A DNA stretch of 64,000 bases from Burkholderia gladioli (GCF_000959725.1 NZ_CP009321.1:62001-126000); one strand, 5' to 3'; counted from the first letter of the stretch, positions 24,696 through 34,391 are shown. Numbers and translations are program-made. Notes: generated from the sequence alone by a model not told the origin.

Positions 24696-26174
24696 TCAAC
24701 CGAACAGGCCATGCAGGAACCAGCGCGGCTCGCGCTCGTCGCGCGCTGAAACGCGCTCGCGGAACAGCCAGAAATGCACGCCGTTGTCGTCTTCGCCGAC
24801 AAAATAATCGCGCGTCACGGCCTCGCCGTCATCCCAGCCGCACTCGATCCGCTCGCCCGGCGACATCATGCGCAGCGGCGTACCGTAAAAAGGACGATTG
24901 GCGCGCATGAGCAGCTGAACGGGCTTCTCCAGCAGCCAGGCGGGGCGCGGCAGATCCGCCGGCGCCGGCACCGGCTTCTTGCGCTGGTCGAACGGGATCC
25001 ACTGCGCGGCGACCTCCGGCCGGAAGTCGGCCGCCGGCGCCGGCACGAGCACGTTCTCGGCGCCCAGGCGCGCGGTCAGCAGCTCCATGAGCCGCGCGTG
25101 GTCTTGCGGCGTGCCACCAGGCTCAGGAAACAGCGTTTCGCTCGGCGCTTCCGCCGGCTGCACACGATGAGCGTGGAGCGCGATCGCAATCGCGGGCGTG
25201 GGCAGCTCGAGGCGGCCCAACCGCTCCTTGACCAGCCGCATGAGATGCTCTTCGAAGCGGGTGGGCGCGCCGAGCACGATCTCGAGCTCGGTCGGGGCGA
25301 TCGCGTTGCGGCCGCGTTCATGCTCGAGCTTCAGCACGAACGCACACAGGTCCAACTGCTTCACGGCCAGCCAGCCCGTCAACTGCAGCACCAGGCGGTG
25401 GGCGGCGAACACCAGGGCGTCGGCATGCTCGACGCGGTCAGGCAGCTCGATGCGCACGTCGAACGCCGGCGGCGCTTCGAGCCAGTCATACGGCGCCGGC
25501 GCGGCACCGGCTACCTGGTCGAGCCAATCAAGGAGGGCAGTGCCGCACCGCTTCTTGAGCCCGGCGCGCGGCAGGCGCTGCAGATCGGCAAGGGTGGCGC
25601 AGCCCAGCGCGTCGAACCACTCCACGTAGCGGCGCGCCGGCGGCGCCACTGCGAGCGGGGCGCGGGCCAGGGCGCGCTGCAGGGAGCGCGCGGCGAGCGC
25701 GGATCCGCCGCGCAGGCCTCGGGCGAGCGTCCAGGCGGCCGGCCCCGTCGACGCGAGCGACACGGCGGCCGTCAGACCGAACGATGCCACCAGCTTGCGG
25801 ACCCGGCGCCGAAGCGCGCGAATGCCGTGGAACAGGCGCAGGCTGGCGGTCACGTCGAGCAGCACCACAGCCTCGGCCTCGAGCACGACGCTCGGCGTGA
25901 ACTGCAGCAGCGCATACGCGACGCCGCGCACGAGCTCGTCCTCGCGCGCGACGTCGCGCGTGCAGATTCGCGCGTCGGGCGCGAGCGTAAGGACGCCGCC
26001 GCGGCGCATGCCGACCAGGACGCCGAGCTCGGCCGCCGGCCGATCGAGCGCGACCACGCGGTCCTGCTCAAGCACGACGACACCCGCGCCGTCATTCGAC
26101 GATGGCGCTGGCGACAGCGGGACGAACGTTTCGAGAGTGAGGCGCGGCAGATGCACGCCGATCCAGACTGCCAT
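24696..26174 (-). CDS. imuB: ImuB, Y-family polymerase-like mutagenesis protein
   Basis: The 492-residue protein starts at ATG 26174 (MAVWIGVHLPRLTLE); an in-frame TTG three codons upstream is less likely. The N-terminal part is a Y-family polymerase fold, and ImuB proteins of this type lack the catalytic acidic residues and work as hubs. The C-terminal part has ImuB-specific regions and a basic end. It connects ImuA, DnaE2 and the sliding clamp. It overlaps imuA by 83 bases, so translation is coupled. Confidence 0.92.
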   Translation of the reverse strand: MAVWIGVHLPRLTLETFVPLSPAPSSNDGAGVVVLEQDRVVALDRPAAELGVLVGMRRGGVLTLAPDARICTRDVAREDELVRGVAYALLQFTPSVVLEAEAVVLLDVTASLRLFHGIRALRRRVRKLVASFGLTAAVSLASTGPAAWTLARGLRGGSALAARSLQRALARAPLAVAPPARRYVEWFDALGCATLADLQRLPRAGLKKRCGTALLDWLDQVAGAAPAPYDWLEAPPAFDVRIELPDRVEHADALVFAAHRLVLQLTGWLAVKQLDLCAFVLKLEHERGRNAIAPTELEIVLGAPTRFEEHLMRLVKERLGRLELPTPAIAIALHAHRVQPAEAPSETLFPEPGGTPQDHARLMELLTARLGAENVLVPAPAADFRPEVAAQWIPFDQRKKPVPAPADLPRPAWLLEKPVQLLMRANRPFYGTPLRMMSPGERIECGWDDGEAVTRDYFVGEDDNGVHFWLFRERVSARDEREPRWFLHGLFG

Positions 26175-26811
26175 GGCGATCAAGCAAAATCGGGGAGGGG
26201 GAGAGCGGCACGAACAGCGGTTCGTCGCGCTGGGCGCCGCGGCGTTTCACGAAGGTCACCTCGACGCCATCGCGCGCCGGCGCGAGTGCCAGGCGTAGCG
26301 GCGCTGGGGACGCATCGCGCGCGGCGGCCGCCGGGCGCAACAGGAAAAACAGGGCGGAGCCGGCCTGCGCCGCAAGGTTGAGGCGTCGCAGTGCGTCCGA
26401 TCGCACGACGTGCTGCCAGAGCAGGACCGCGCCACACGTGCCGGCGCGCAGCGCTTGCTCTGCGGCCCAGAGCGCATCGGCCGTGCGTGGTGTACGCAGG
26501 CTCACGAACGCCGCCGGATCCACGCCCCAGTATGCGAGCGCGGCCGGTTGCAGGCGATGGGGCGCCTGGACGACCACGATCGGTTTGGGCGCCAGGCGCG
26601 CAAGCACAGGCGCGAGCAGGCGCAGTTCGCCGATGCCCGGCTGCTGCGTCAGCAGCTCGACCAGGCAACTGGGCGGCCAGCCACCGTTAGGAAGCTCGGC
26701 GGACAGAGTAGGGTGCCCGGTTTCGATGCCGACGGTGCCGGCCTGCGCGCGCTGGCTGGCGCGCCACAGGGCTGGGTGAATTCGTTCCGGATGAGCGAGA
26801 GCGGGGTTCAT
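26092..26811 (-). CDS. imuA: ImuA, SOS mutagenesis accessory protein
   Basis: The 239-residue protein starts at ATG 26811, 16 bases after a LexA box. The core is RecA/SulA-like (LPNGGWPPSCLVELLTQQPG), with a hydrophobic strand IVVVQAPHRLQPAALAYWG, but no Walker A lysine loop is seen. ImuA works with ImuB and DnaE2 in SOS mutagenesis. The last residues overlap imuB. It is the first gene of the operon. Confidence 0.92.
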   Translation of the reverse strand: MNPALAHPERIHPALWRASQRAQAGTVGIETGHPTLSAELPNGGWPPSCLVELLTQQPGIGELRLLAPVLARLAPKPIVVVQAPHRLQPAALAYWGVDPAAFVSLRTPRTADALWAAEQALRAGTCGAVLLWQHVVRSDALRRLNLAAQAGSALFFLLRPAAAARDASPAPLRLALAPARDGVEVTFVKRRGAQRDEPLFVPLSPSPILLDRHGSLDRRASAAPHSRNVRPAVASAIVE

Positions 26812-26826
26812 GTTCGTGCACAAATA

Positions 26827-26842
26827 CTGTATGGATATACAG
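26827..26842 (-). promoter_or_regulatory. LexA (SOS) box
   Basis: CTGT-ATGGATAT-ACAG is a perfect CTGT-N8-ACAG match inside TACTGTATGGATATACAGG, 16 bases upstream of imuA. LexA should repress the imu operon until DNA damage. It lies about 155 bases from the divergent 26997 gene and could affect it too. Confidence 0.92.
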
Positions 26843-26996
26843 GGTATGGCGATTGTAACCCAGCCGTCTCAAAAAGCCAGCGCGGGAATTGCACTAGCCG
26901 GTTGACGGTCCGCCGGACGCCGGCGCCAAGCGCCGCTCGGCAGCAGTTGCGTCCGGCGAGCGTAAGATGACCAAATCGAATCCGGAAGGAGGCGAC

Positions 26997-27404
26997 ATGC
27001 GAAAACCCCTGACCGAAATGCAGCGCGCATTCATTGACTGGTGCATCGCTTACTCGAAGTTCGAGATCGTCGACTCGATGTCGATCAGCATGGTGTCGGC
27101 CGTCGCCAACAGCTACGACTTCGTGGCAGACGAGGCCAAGCTCGGCAGGTACGGCTATTGCACGCCGAGAATGATTAGATGGGGCAAAAGCCTGTTTCCC
27201 GACCCGCCGGGCAGCCCCGAGGGATCTGGTTTCGATGATGCTTACGAGGACGTCTGTACTGCGCTTGATGACTGGCTACGCACCTTCGTTATGCCGATGA
27301 CGCAGATCTCGTTTCCACCCGAGCCGAGCCATGAAGGCGGGCCGGTCTACTACAACGACCCGAGCATTTCCGACGTGCAAGATCCGCCGTCTGAGACGCC
27401 GTGA
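26997..27404 (+). CDS. hypothetical protein, divergent from the imu operon
   Basis: The 135-residue protein starts at ATG 26997, which has AAGGAGG at ideal distance; an in-frame ATG at 26967 is less good. It is acidic, with no signal peptide and no recognised domain. It shares the intergenic region carrying the LexA box and is followed after 64 bases by the SRAP gene, so the pair may be damage-induced. The function is unknown. Confidence 0.55.
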   Translation: MRKPLTEMQRAFIDWCIAYSKFEIVDSMSISMVSAVANSYDFVADEAKLGRYGYCTPRMIRWGKSLFPDPPGSPEGSGFDDAYEDVCTALDDWLRTFVMPMTQISFPPEPSHEGGPVYYNDPSISDVQDPPSETP

Positions 27405-27468
27405 CGCCCTACGTGCGCCATGGCGTCCAGTGGGCCGCTATTCGTCGTTGTCGAGAGGGAGGTCTGCC

Positions 27469-28227
27469 TTGTGCACCAACTATGTTGCAACCAGCGAAAG
27501 CCGGTACGCCGATCTTTTCGATTCGGCACCGCCGGATGGTGATTGGCCGGCCGAAATCTACTGTGACTACCCCGCGCCGTTCATCCGCCGCGGCGCCGAC
27601 GGCGAGCGGGAATCGCTTCTGGGCAGCTTCGGTATCCGGCCGCAGTCGCGGATCGGCAAGTTCAAGTTCGACACCATGAACGCGCGCAGCGAGACGGTCG
27701 GACAGAAACCCAGCTTCAAGGATTCCTGGCACGCCTGCCGTTTTGCGATCGTGCCGGCGGACGTCATCTATGAGCCGCGGTATCCACCGCTTCCGGATCT
27801 CGACACGCCTGTTCGCGAGGAGCTCGTGCGCAAGGTGTTGAAGGACAAATCAGAGCGCTGGGCGATCGAGCTGGCGAGCGGCGCGCCGTGCGCAGTAGCC
27901 GGGCTGTGGAAGCCCTGGCCCGAGCCCGACGGCGCCGTGGTCTACGGCTTCACGATGTTGACCGTCAACGCGGATGGCCATCCGTTCCTGAGCCAGTTCC
28001 ACCGACATCTCGAGGCGGACGGCACGCCGAACGAGAAGCGCGGCGTCGTGATCTTGCTGCCTGAGCAGTACGATGACTGGCTTAACTGCAGGGAGCCGGA
28101 GCAGGCACGGTCGTTCCTGTCTTTGCTGCCGGCCGAAGCGTATCGGGGCCACCCGGCGCCGCGGCCGCCTCGCCGCAAAAAGCAGGAGCTGGTGGCGCCC
28201 GGGCCAGCCAACGACGAGCTGTTTTGA
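27469..28227 (+). CDS. SRAP-domain protein (HMCES/YedK type)
   Basis: The 252-residue protein most likely starts at TTG 27469, because the next codon is Cys and the catalytic residue of SRAP proteins is Cys2; GAGGGAGG lies just upstream. Further active-site elements are visible: MNARSE (Asn), FAIVPADVIYEP (Glu) and FHRHLE (His). These proteins crosslink to abasic sites in single-stranded DNA and protect them. Placement beside the SOS mutagenesis operon suits that role. The C-terminal 25 residues are basic and proline-rich. Confidence 0.9.
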   Translation: MCTNYVATSESRYADLFDSAPPDGDWPAEIYCDYPAPFIRRGADGERESLLGSFGIRPQSRIGKFKFDTMNARSETVGQKPSFKDSWHACRFAIVPADVIYEPRYPPLPDLDTPVREELVRKVLKDKSERWAIELASGAPCAVAGLWKPWPEPDGAVVYGFTMLTVNADGHPFLSQFHRHLEADGTPNEKRGVVILLPEQYDDWLNCREPEQARSFLSLLPAEAYRGHPAPRPPRRKKQELVAPGPANDELF

Positions 28228-28365
28228 GGCTGACGAACCAATGGTTCGAGGATCCGGACGATGGTGCCCCGGGAACGCTTCGGGATGCGTCCGGGGGCCG
28301 CGCGAGCTGACAAACCAGGCGGCGACCGGCCGACCGAGGTCGAGTGGCCGCACCGGGATCGCTAG

Positions 28366-29575
28366 GGAAACGCTGATTAATAGGCAAACGCGCAAGCTTG
28401 TCGGCCGTGCTGACGCGCAAATTCCGGATGCCGAAGTGAATCGCAGCGAATTCGGGGAAGTTTGCCCCGGGAAAGCGCCTCATTTCCTGCATTTTTCATA
28501 CACGTGACGGACTACTGCCATGAACCGAGCGCAACCGATTTCGCGCGATCACCAAGTTCGCCAAAGCGAACAGGCTGAACAGTTGCGCCGTGTTCTTCGC
28601 CAGTCCCTTGTAGCGCACCTTGCGATGACGGAACAGGTTCTTGACGACATGAAACGGATGCTCGACCCGCGCGCGAATTTGTGCCTTGGTTCGCTCGAGC
28701 GCGATCACCAGATCCTTCAGTGCACCATCCTGCATCGCCTTGATCTTTCCTCGCTTGGCCGCCACGCGCCACTTCACCGACAGGTCCTTCATTTCATTGC
28801 GCTTGTCTACGCCGATGTAGCCCGCGTCGCCGAACGCTTCTTGCTCGTGACCATGCAACAGCGCGTGCGCTTGCGAAACATCCGACACGTTGGCGGACGT
28901 GCCGACCACGCTGTGAACCAGCCCCGAATCGGCATCGACGCCGATGTGCGCCTTCATGCCGAAGTGCCACTCGTTGCCTTTCTTCGTTTGATGCATGTCC
29001 GGATCGCGACGCTTCTCGGCGTTCTTGGTCGACGACGGCGCTTCGATGATCGTCGCGTCGACCAGCGTGCCTTCCTTCATCATCAGCCCGCGTTCGCACA
29101 GCGAGGTGCCAATCTCGTCGAACAGTTTGCGCGTCAGGTCATGTTCAAGCAGCAGGCGCCGGAACTTCAGCAGCGTGGTCGCATCCGGCACGGTCTCGAC
29201 GGCCAGATCTATCCCGGCGAAGGCTCGCATCGCGATGCTGTCGTACAGCGCATCCTCCAGCCCTTCGTCCGACAGGCTGTACCACTGCTGCAGGAAGTAG
29301 ATTCGAAGCATCCGCTCCAGACCGATCGGCGGGCGGCCACGCTCGCCCTTCGGGTAGTACGGCTCGATTGCCATCAGCAACCGCGACCACGGCACCAGCT
29401 TCTCCATCTCGTCCAGGAAACGCTGGCGCCGGGTCACGCGCTTCTTGCCCGCGCTTTCCGCTTCCGCAAAGCTCATTTGCCGTTTCATCGTCGTGGATTC
29501 GTTCCGTGAACTGTCTTCTACAACGTCCTCGGCTACGTCAGCGATGACCGCCGAGCCGGATAAATCAGTGTTTCC
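28366..29575 (-). mobile_element. IS5-family insertion sequence, copy 1 of tandem pair
   Basis: The element is 1210 bp, with ends GGAAACGCTGATTAA and TAAATCAGTGTTTCC as imperfect inverted repeats. CTAG flanks it at 28362-28365 and 29576-29579. It is immediately followed by an identical copy in the same orientation. Confidence 0.92.
28496..29488 (-). CDS. IS5-family transposase (copy 1)
   Basis: The intact 330-residue DDE transposase carries an N-terminal DUF772-like region (GLERMLRIYFLQQWYSLSDE). Catalytic regions are TLVDATIIEAPSS, GMKAHIGVDADSGLVHSVVG and an Asp near EAFGDAGYIGVDK. It is identical to the product of the second copy and looks functional. A long open frame on the opposite strand is a GC-driven shadow. 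Confidence 0.95.
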   Translation of the reverse strand: MKRQMSFAEAESAGKKRVTRRQRFLDEMEKLVPWSRLLMAIEPYYPKGERGRPPIGLERMLRIYFLQQWYSLSDEGLEDALYDSIAMRAFAGIDLAVETVPDATTLLKFRRLLLEHDLTRKLFDEIGTSLCERGLMMKEGTLVDATIIEAPSSTKNAEKRRDPDMHQTKKGNEWHFGMKAHIGVDADSGLVHSVVGTSANVSDVSQAHALLHGHEQEAFGDAGYIGVDKRNEMKDLSVKWRVAAKRGKIKAMQDGALKDLVIALERTKAQIRARVEHPFHVVKNLFRHRKVRYKGLAKNTAQLFSLFALANLVIARNRLRSVHGSSPSRV

Positions 29576-29579
29576 CTAG

Positions 29580-30789
29580 GGAAACGCTGATTAATAGGCA
29601 AACGCGCAAGCTTGTCGGCCGTGCTGACGCGCAAATTCCGGATGCCGAAGTGAATCGCAGCGAATTCGGGGAAGTTTGCCCCGGGAAAGCGCCTCATTTC
29701 CTGCATTTTTCATACACGTGACGGACTACTGCCATGAACCGAGCGCAACCGATTTCGCGCGATCACCAAGTTCGCCAAAGCGAACAGGCTGAACAGTTGC
29801 GCCGTGTTCTTCGCCAGTCCCTTGTAGCGCACCTTGCGATGACGGAACAGGTTCTTGACGACATGAAACGGATGCTCGACCCGCGCGCGAATTTGTGCCT
29901 TGGTTCGCTCGAGCGCGATCACCAGATCCTTCAGTGCACCATCCTGCATCGCCTTGATCTTTCCTCGCTTGGCCGCCACGCGCCACTTCACCGACAGGTC
30001 CTTCATTTCATTGCGCTTGTCTACGCCGATGTAGCCCGCGTCGCCGAACGCTTCTTGCTCGTGACCATGCAACAGCGCGTGCGCTTGCGAAACATCCGAC
30101 ACGTTGGCGGACGTGCCGACCACGCTGTGAACCAGCCCCGAATCGGCATCGACGCCGATGTGCGCCTTCATGCCGAAGTGCCACTCGTTGCCTTTCTTCG
30201 TTTGATGCATGTCCGGATCGCGACGCTTCTCGGCGTTCTTGGTCGACGACGGCGCTTCGATGATCGTCGCGTCGACCAGCGTGCCTTCCTTCATCATCAG
30301 CCCGCGTTCGCACAGCGAGGTGCCAATCTCGTCGAACAGTTTGCGCGTCAGGTCATGTTCAAGCAGCAGGCGCCGGAACTTCAGCAGCGTGGTCGCATCC
30401 GGCACGGTCTCGACGGCCAGATCTATCCCGGCGAAGGCTCGCATCGCGATGCTGTCGTACAGCGCATCCTCCAGCCCTTCGTCCGACAGGCTGTACCACT
30501 GCTGCAGGAAGTAGATTCGAAGCATCCGCTCCAGACCGATCGGCGGGCGGCCACGCTCGCCCTTCGGGTAGTACGGCTCGATTGCCATCAGCAACCGCGA
30601 CCACGGCACCAGCTTCTCCATCTCGTCCAGGAAACGCTGGCGCCGGGTCACGCGCTTCTTGCCCGCGCTTTCCGCTTCCGCAAAGCTCATTTGCCGTTTC
30701 ATCGTCGTGGATTCGTTCCGTGAACTGTCTTCTACAACGTCCTCGGCTACGTCAGCGATGACCGCCGAGCCGGATAAATCAGTGTTTCC
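29580..30789 (-). mobile_element. IS5-family insertion sequence, copy 2 of tandem pair
   Basis: This is an identical 1210-bp element in direct orientation, separated from copy 1 only by CTAG (29576-29579). It is flanked on the other side by CTAG at 30790-30793. Three CTAG copies for two elements indicates tandem insertion or amplification. Confidence 0.92.
29710..30702 (-). CDS. IS5-family transposase (copy 2)
   Basis: This 330-residue transposase is identical in sequence to the one in copy 1, which implies a very recent duplication. All DDE regions are intact. In the tandem arrangement, facing ends are only four bases apart, a structure known to create strong promoters or active junctions in other IS elements. 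Confidence 0.95.
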   Translation of the reverse strand: MKRQMSFAEAESAGKKRVTRRQRFLDEMEKLVPWSRLLMAIEPYYPKGERGRPPIGLERMLRIYFLQQWYSLSDEGLEDALYDSIAMRAFAGIDLAVETVPDATTLLKFRRLLLEHDLTRKLFDEIGTSLCERGLMMKEGTLVDATIIEAPSSTKNAEKRRDPDMHQTKKGNEWHFGMKAHIGVDADSGLVHSVVGTSANVSDVSQAHALLHGHEQEAFGDAGYIGVDKRNEMKDLSVKWRVAAKRGKIKAMQDGALKDLVIALERTKAQIRARVEHPFHVVKNLFRHRKVRYKGLAKNTAQLFSLFALANLVIARNRLRSVHGSSPSRV

Positions 30790-30813
30790 CTAGAGACTGT
30801 ATGGCCTACATTC

Positions 30814-31017
30814 ATGAGCTTTCCGACGCGGGATCGCGAATTATTGCTCGGGCTGTCTCTTACATGCCATCTTGAGCAACGAGCCGAGAATGCGGCCGAA
30901 GTGAAAAATTGCCTTCGTGACGCGCTTGCAGACCCCAACGTTTTGCTCCCGAACGGAACCACTCCTGAGGCCGCGAAAGGCAGCCTTGATCGCCTGATCA
31001 ACGCACAGGGCAAATAG
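30814..31017 (+). CDS. small hypothetical protein next to the IS
   Basis: A 67-residue open frame starts at ATG 30814 with no good ribosome binding site. The frame is open upstream to the IS junction, so it may be the C-terminal remnant of a gene cut by the insertion. No family is recognised. Confidence 0.3.
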   Translation: MSFPTRDRELLLGLSLTCHLEQRAENAAEVKNCLRDALADPNVLLPNGTTPEAAKGSLDRLINAQGK

Positions 31018-31131
31018 CAGCTTGGCGTAAGCGCCGGCACTCTTTTTTGTCGCCTTCCCCGTAGACCGGAAACGAGTTGTGGCTGCGAAGTCGCACGACT
31101 GTTCAAGAAATTTATAGCGAGAGTATTTTCC

Positions 31132-31452
31132 ATGATTGTCATTCTGGTAGATCTAGTTGTGGGTGCCATCGTGGTAGGGTGGCTGGCGATCGCTATCGCT
31201 CAAAACATTGGCCGAATATTCGGGTACTGGCTGGTGCCCGCGCTTCTTAGCATCTACTTCGGGGCGGCCCTGCTGTTCGTTGCGCCCGCGCCACCCGATG
31301 CTTCCTTTCAAACCGTCTATCAAATGTTGGCGGGAGCTAGTCTGGGAGCGATTCCTGTCCCACTCTGCTTTATGATCCTAGGCGCCGTATTCCTTGCCAG
31401 CGGGGCTGGTCTGCGTAACTGGCGCACGAGCTGGACATCTAGAAATCATTGA
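31132..31452 (+). CDS. three-pass membrane protein
   Basis: This is a 106-residue hydrophobic protein. Membrane segments are at about residues 3-25, 31-51 and 66-90, and it ends in a basic tail (RNWRTSWTSRNH). GAGAG lies upstream of ATG 31132. It is followed after 18 bases by an H-NS gene. No family is recognised. Confidence 0.55.
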   Translation: MIVILVDLVVGAIVVGWLAIAIAQNIGRIFGYWLVPALLSIYFGAALLFVAPAPPDASFQTVYQMLAGASLGAIPVPLCFMILGAVFLASGAGLRNWRTSWTSRNH

Positions 31453-31470
31453 AGAGTAGGGATCACGGAA

Positions 31471-31788
31471 ATGACCACGAATTCGACGGGCTACCTTGCG
31501 TTGCTTACGCAATTACAAGAGCTGGACGGGCAGATCAAAGTGGCGCTGGAAAGTGAACGGGAGGCCGCCATCGTTCAGATCAAAGCGCTGATGAGCGACT
31601 TGGGCATCAGCATCCACGACCTCCAGGAAAGACCCTCGAAACGAAAGGCAGCCCGGTTGTCGAGTGCTCCACTGTATCGAGACCCGAAAACCGGCAAAAC
31701 TTGGGCCGGGCGCGGCCGACAGCCCGCATGGCTCGGTGATGACCCTGCTCAGTTTCTCATCCAGCCTGATCTTCTCGACGATAAATAA
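31471..31788 (+). CDS. H-NS-family protein
   Basis: The 105-residue protein has a helical, coiled-coil-like N-terminus (about 10-55) and the C-terminal motif YRDPKTGKTWAGRGRQPAWL that binds the minor groove of AT-rich DNA. It ends with an acidic tail. It is probably a foreign-DNA silencer or antagonist. Its N-terminal half differs from the 20857 and 34480 proteins, so these are distinct paralogues. Confidence 0.9.
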   Translation: MTTNSTGYLALLTQLQELDGQIKVALESEREAAIVQIKALMSDLGISIHDLQERPSKRKAARLSSAPLYRDPKTGKTWAGRGRQPAWLGDDPAQFLIQPDLLDDK

Positions 31789-32269
31789 GGATTCCAACGA
31801 AATCCGTCAACTTTGAGGCGCCACGCCAGACCATTGCTCAGAGCATCGCACCACGCCGATGGGTAGCAACAGAACTGCCAATCAAAAATCGTTGAATATA
31901 CTTATGTCAAATTAGTTGTACGCACAACGTATTTGCGACGGCCCGCCAGCAGCACAGAACTCTCTCGCCAATTCCCCGCCCAACTTCTTCTCAACCTCCA
32001 TTTTCCGTTGCAGGCCTGGACGCCGCGTGCAGCGTCAGCTTCTTGCGCGCGCCACATACCGCGCCGGTCGTAGAGGCCGGAGACAAGCCGCTGGTGCATA
32101 GTCACTGCAGATACTGCTCGTTGCCCACCAGGCCAATCCGGGTTGCCCCCTCGCGCTGGGCGGCGGCCAGTGCCTGCGCGACCACTCGATAAGGCGCAAG
32201 CCGGTTCGCCAGCGGGGGCACCTCAGGCTGCCGCGGCGACCGGGCCGCGCCGGTCGGCGGAGCGGCATC
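31789..32269 (+). other. intergenic region, no gene seen
   Basis: This stretch of about 480 bases is AT-richer than its surroundings in its first half. It lies between the H-NS gene and the first decayed monooxygenase gene. I see no supported gene, terminator or repeat in it. Confidence 0.5.
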
Positions 32270-33494
32270 GTGAGCGCGAGCTGGAGGCTGGGCCTGCTCA
32301 CGTGCGTCTATGCCCCGTCGTCCGATTCGCACGTGCTGCACGAGACGTTCGCGTTGATCGAGGCGGCCGAGGCGCTCGGCTATCACGGCGCCTGGGTGGC
32401 CCAGCATCATTTCGGCCGAGGCACGCCGCACGCGGCGCATCGCGCTGGGACAGCGCGGTAATCCTGCTGCCGCTGGAGGCGCCGCTGCGGGTGGCCGAGG
32501 ATACGGCGGTGCTCGACGCGCTGTGGGCCGGCCGGCTGCAGCTCGGCTTCGGCGCCCAGCATCACTTTCGCACCGAATTCGGTCGGCTGCCCTCGCCGCT
32601 GGTGCTGCTCGCGGCCATCGCGCAGTGCACGCGGCGCATCGAGCTCGGCACTGGGCTCGTCACGCTGCCGCTCGAGGATCCGCTGCGGCTCGCCGAGGAC
32701 GCGACGGTGCTCGACGTGCTGTCGATCGGGCGCGTGCAGCTAAGGCTCGGCAGCGGCGGCGCCAACACGGATGCGTTCTCGGCCTTCGGGATCGATGCCG
32801 GCACGCGCCAGACGCGCTCCACCGCATCGCTGGAACGGCTCGAGCAGGCGCTCTCGGGCACCCCGTTGGCGCCGGGCGCGAGCGCTGCCGCCGACGCACG
32901 CAATACAGACGATCAAAACGACGACGCCCAGGCCGCGCCGCTGCGGCTGCAACCGCCGGCCGCCGGCATGCGCGAGCGGCTCTGGCACTCGCGTTCGAGC
33001 CCCGAGGGCGCGCGCCTGGCGGCCGCGCACGGCAACGGCCTGCTGCTCGGCACGGCGGTGCACGATCCGCGCGGCGTGCAGCTGCCGCTGGCCCAGGCCT
33101 ATCTCGCCGCCTGGCGCGAGCGCGCCGACGCGGCCAGCCGCGCGCCGCGCCTGGGGTGGTGCGCGCGGTATTCCCCGCCGCCGACCGACGCACCGCATTG
33201 GCCGAGCTCGCCGACGACGTGCTGCGCCTCATCCCCTGGCTGGCCGCCACGGGTCACCCCGGCGTGACCGAACCGGCCGCAATCCTGCGCCTGCTCAACA
33301 TGCACCACGGTCATCCCGACGAAGTGATCGAGAGCCTGCGCGCGGATCCGGCGCTGTTCCCCATCGCCAGCTACTTCCTGCCGGCGGTGCAATCCGAGCG
33401 CTCCTTGCTGGACCAGTCGCTGCGGCGGCGGCGCACGCCGGCCGAGACCATCGCGCCGGCGCTGGACTGGCGCCCCGCCTTGCGCGCCACATGA
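32270..33494 (+). pseudogene. decayed luciferase-like monooxygenase (LLM) gene 1
   Basis: Pieces of a flavin-dependent LLM-class oxidoreductase occur in three frames. The N-terminus from 32270 (SWRLGLLTCVYAPSSDSHVL) runs into a stop at 32459. The middle (about 32460-33150) is in another frame, with RTRRIELGTG-like and GSGGANTDAFSAFG blocks. The C-terminal end (about 33155-33494) is in the third frame, with LADDVLRLIPWLAATGHPGV. One change is near a G run at about 33152. The segment after the first break looks like a duplicate of a later block, joined at an AQHHF repeat, so the gene may be chimeric as well as frameshifted. Confidence 0.8.
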
Positions 33495-34391
33495 GTGCGA
33501 CCGCCGCGGCCGAGGACGGCTGCGCGGCCCTGCTGCCGAGCGCCGGCCCGGGCCGGCCCGATCCCTGGATCGCGGCGGCGGTGCTCAGCGAAGCGCTGCC
33601 GGAACTGGCGCTGACGATCGCCCTGCAGGCCGGCGCCATTCTGCCGGTGGCCGCCGCGCTGTGCGCACAGAGCCTGCAATCGCTCAGGGGCGGCCGGCTC
33701 GCGCTGGCCGTGGAGCGCGATGCGCCCGGCGTCGACGCGAGCCGGCGTGGCGCGAAGCTCAATCGCGGCCAGCGCCGCGCGCGCAGGCTCGAATTCCTCG
33801 CGATCCTGCACGCGGTCTGGGCCGGCACGGGGCCACTGGACCACCAGGGCGCCTGGTTCCGCGCCGAGCATGCGCGCCTGGCCGAGATGCCGGTGCCGCG
33901 CCCGCCGCTCTACTGGATGGCGGCGGCCACCGCTGACAACCTGCGCGTCGCCCCGTTCTGCGACGGCCTGATCGCCGCCGCGCGGCCCGACCCGGCCGTG
34001 TTCGAGGCGCTCGCGCGCGTCAGCGCGGCGTGCGCGCTGCCCTGCCTTCGGCTCGCGAGCTGTTCCGCTGCGCCCTCAGCGTGGCCGACGCTCCGCGCGC
34101 GGCCCCTCGCCTGGGCGCCCCCCCCCGACGAACTGCTGCACGGCGCCTCGGTAAGCATCTACACGAAAGCTCACCGCGCGCTCGACGCCTATGACTCGGT
34201 GGCCCAGCGCAGCCAGGCCACGCTCGCTGCGCGAACTGGAGGTCTATCCGAACCTGTGGGCCGGTGTCGGCCTCACGCGCGGGAGCGCGGGCACAGCCAT
34301 CGTCGGCAGACACGACAAGGTCGCGCAGTGCCTGGGAGAATTCCGCGCGCTCGGCATTAAAATAACCCGTAGGCCGTCCGTTAATTTCTAG
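33491..34391 (+). pseudogene. decayed luciferase-like monooxygenase (LLM) gene 2
   Basis: This begins with ATG 33491 overlapping the previous stop. The first 240 codons follow an SsuD/LLM-like frame (LNRGQRRARRLEFLAILHAV, GPLDHQGAWFRAEHARLAEM). The C-terminal part is in a different frame ([35 protein letters not shown]). A frameshift or deletion lies near 34215-34260. It probably formed a two-gene sulfonate or alkane monooxygenase locus with gene 1 before decay. Confidence 0.78.

Noticed and set aside
23184..26381. Long plus-strand open frames opposite dnaE2 and imuB
   Set aside because: Both are GC-driven shadows; the minus strand carries well-recognised, full-length proteins.
28520..30723. 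329-residue plus-strand frames opposite both IS5 transposases
   Set aside because: They are exact antisense of intact transposases, with no ribosome binding site and no family.
28366..30789. Composite transposon formed by the two IS5 copies
   Set aside because: Only four bases lie between them, so no cargo is carried.
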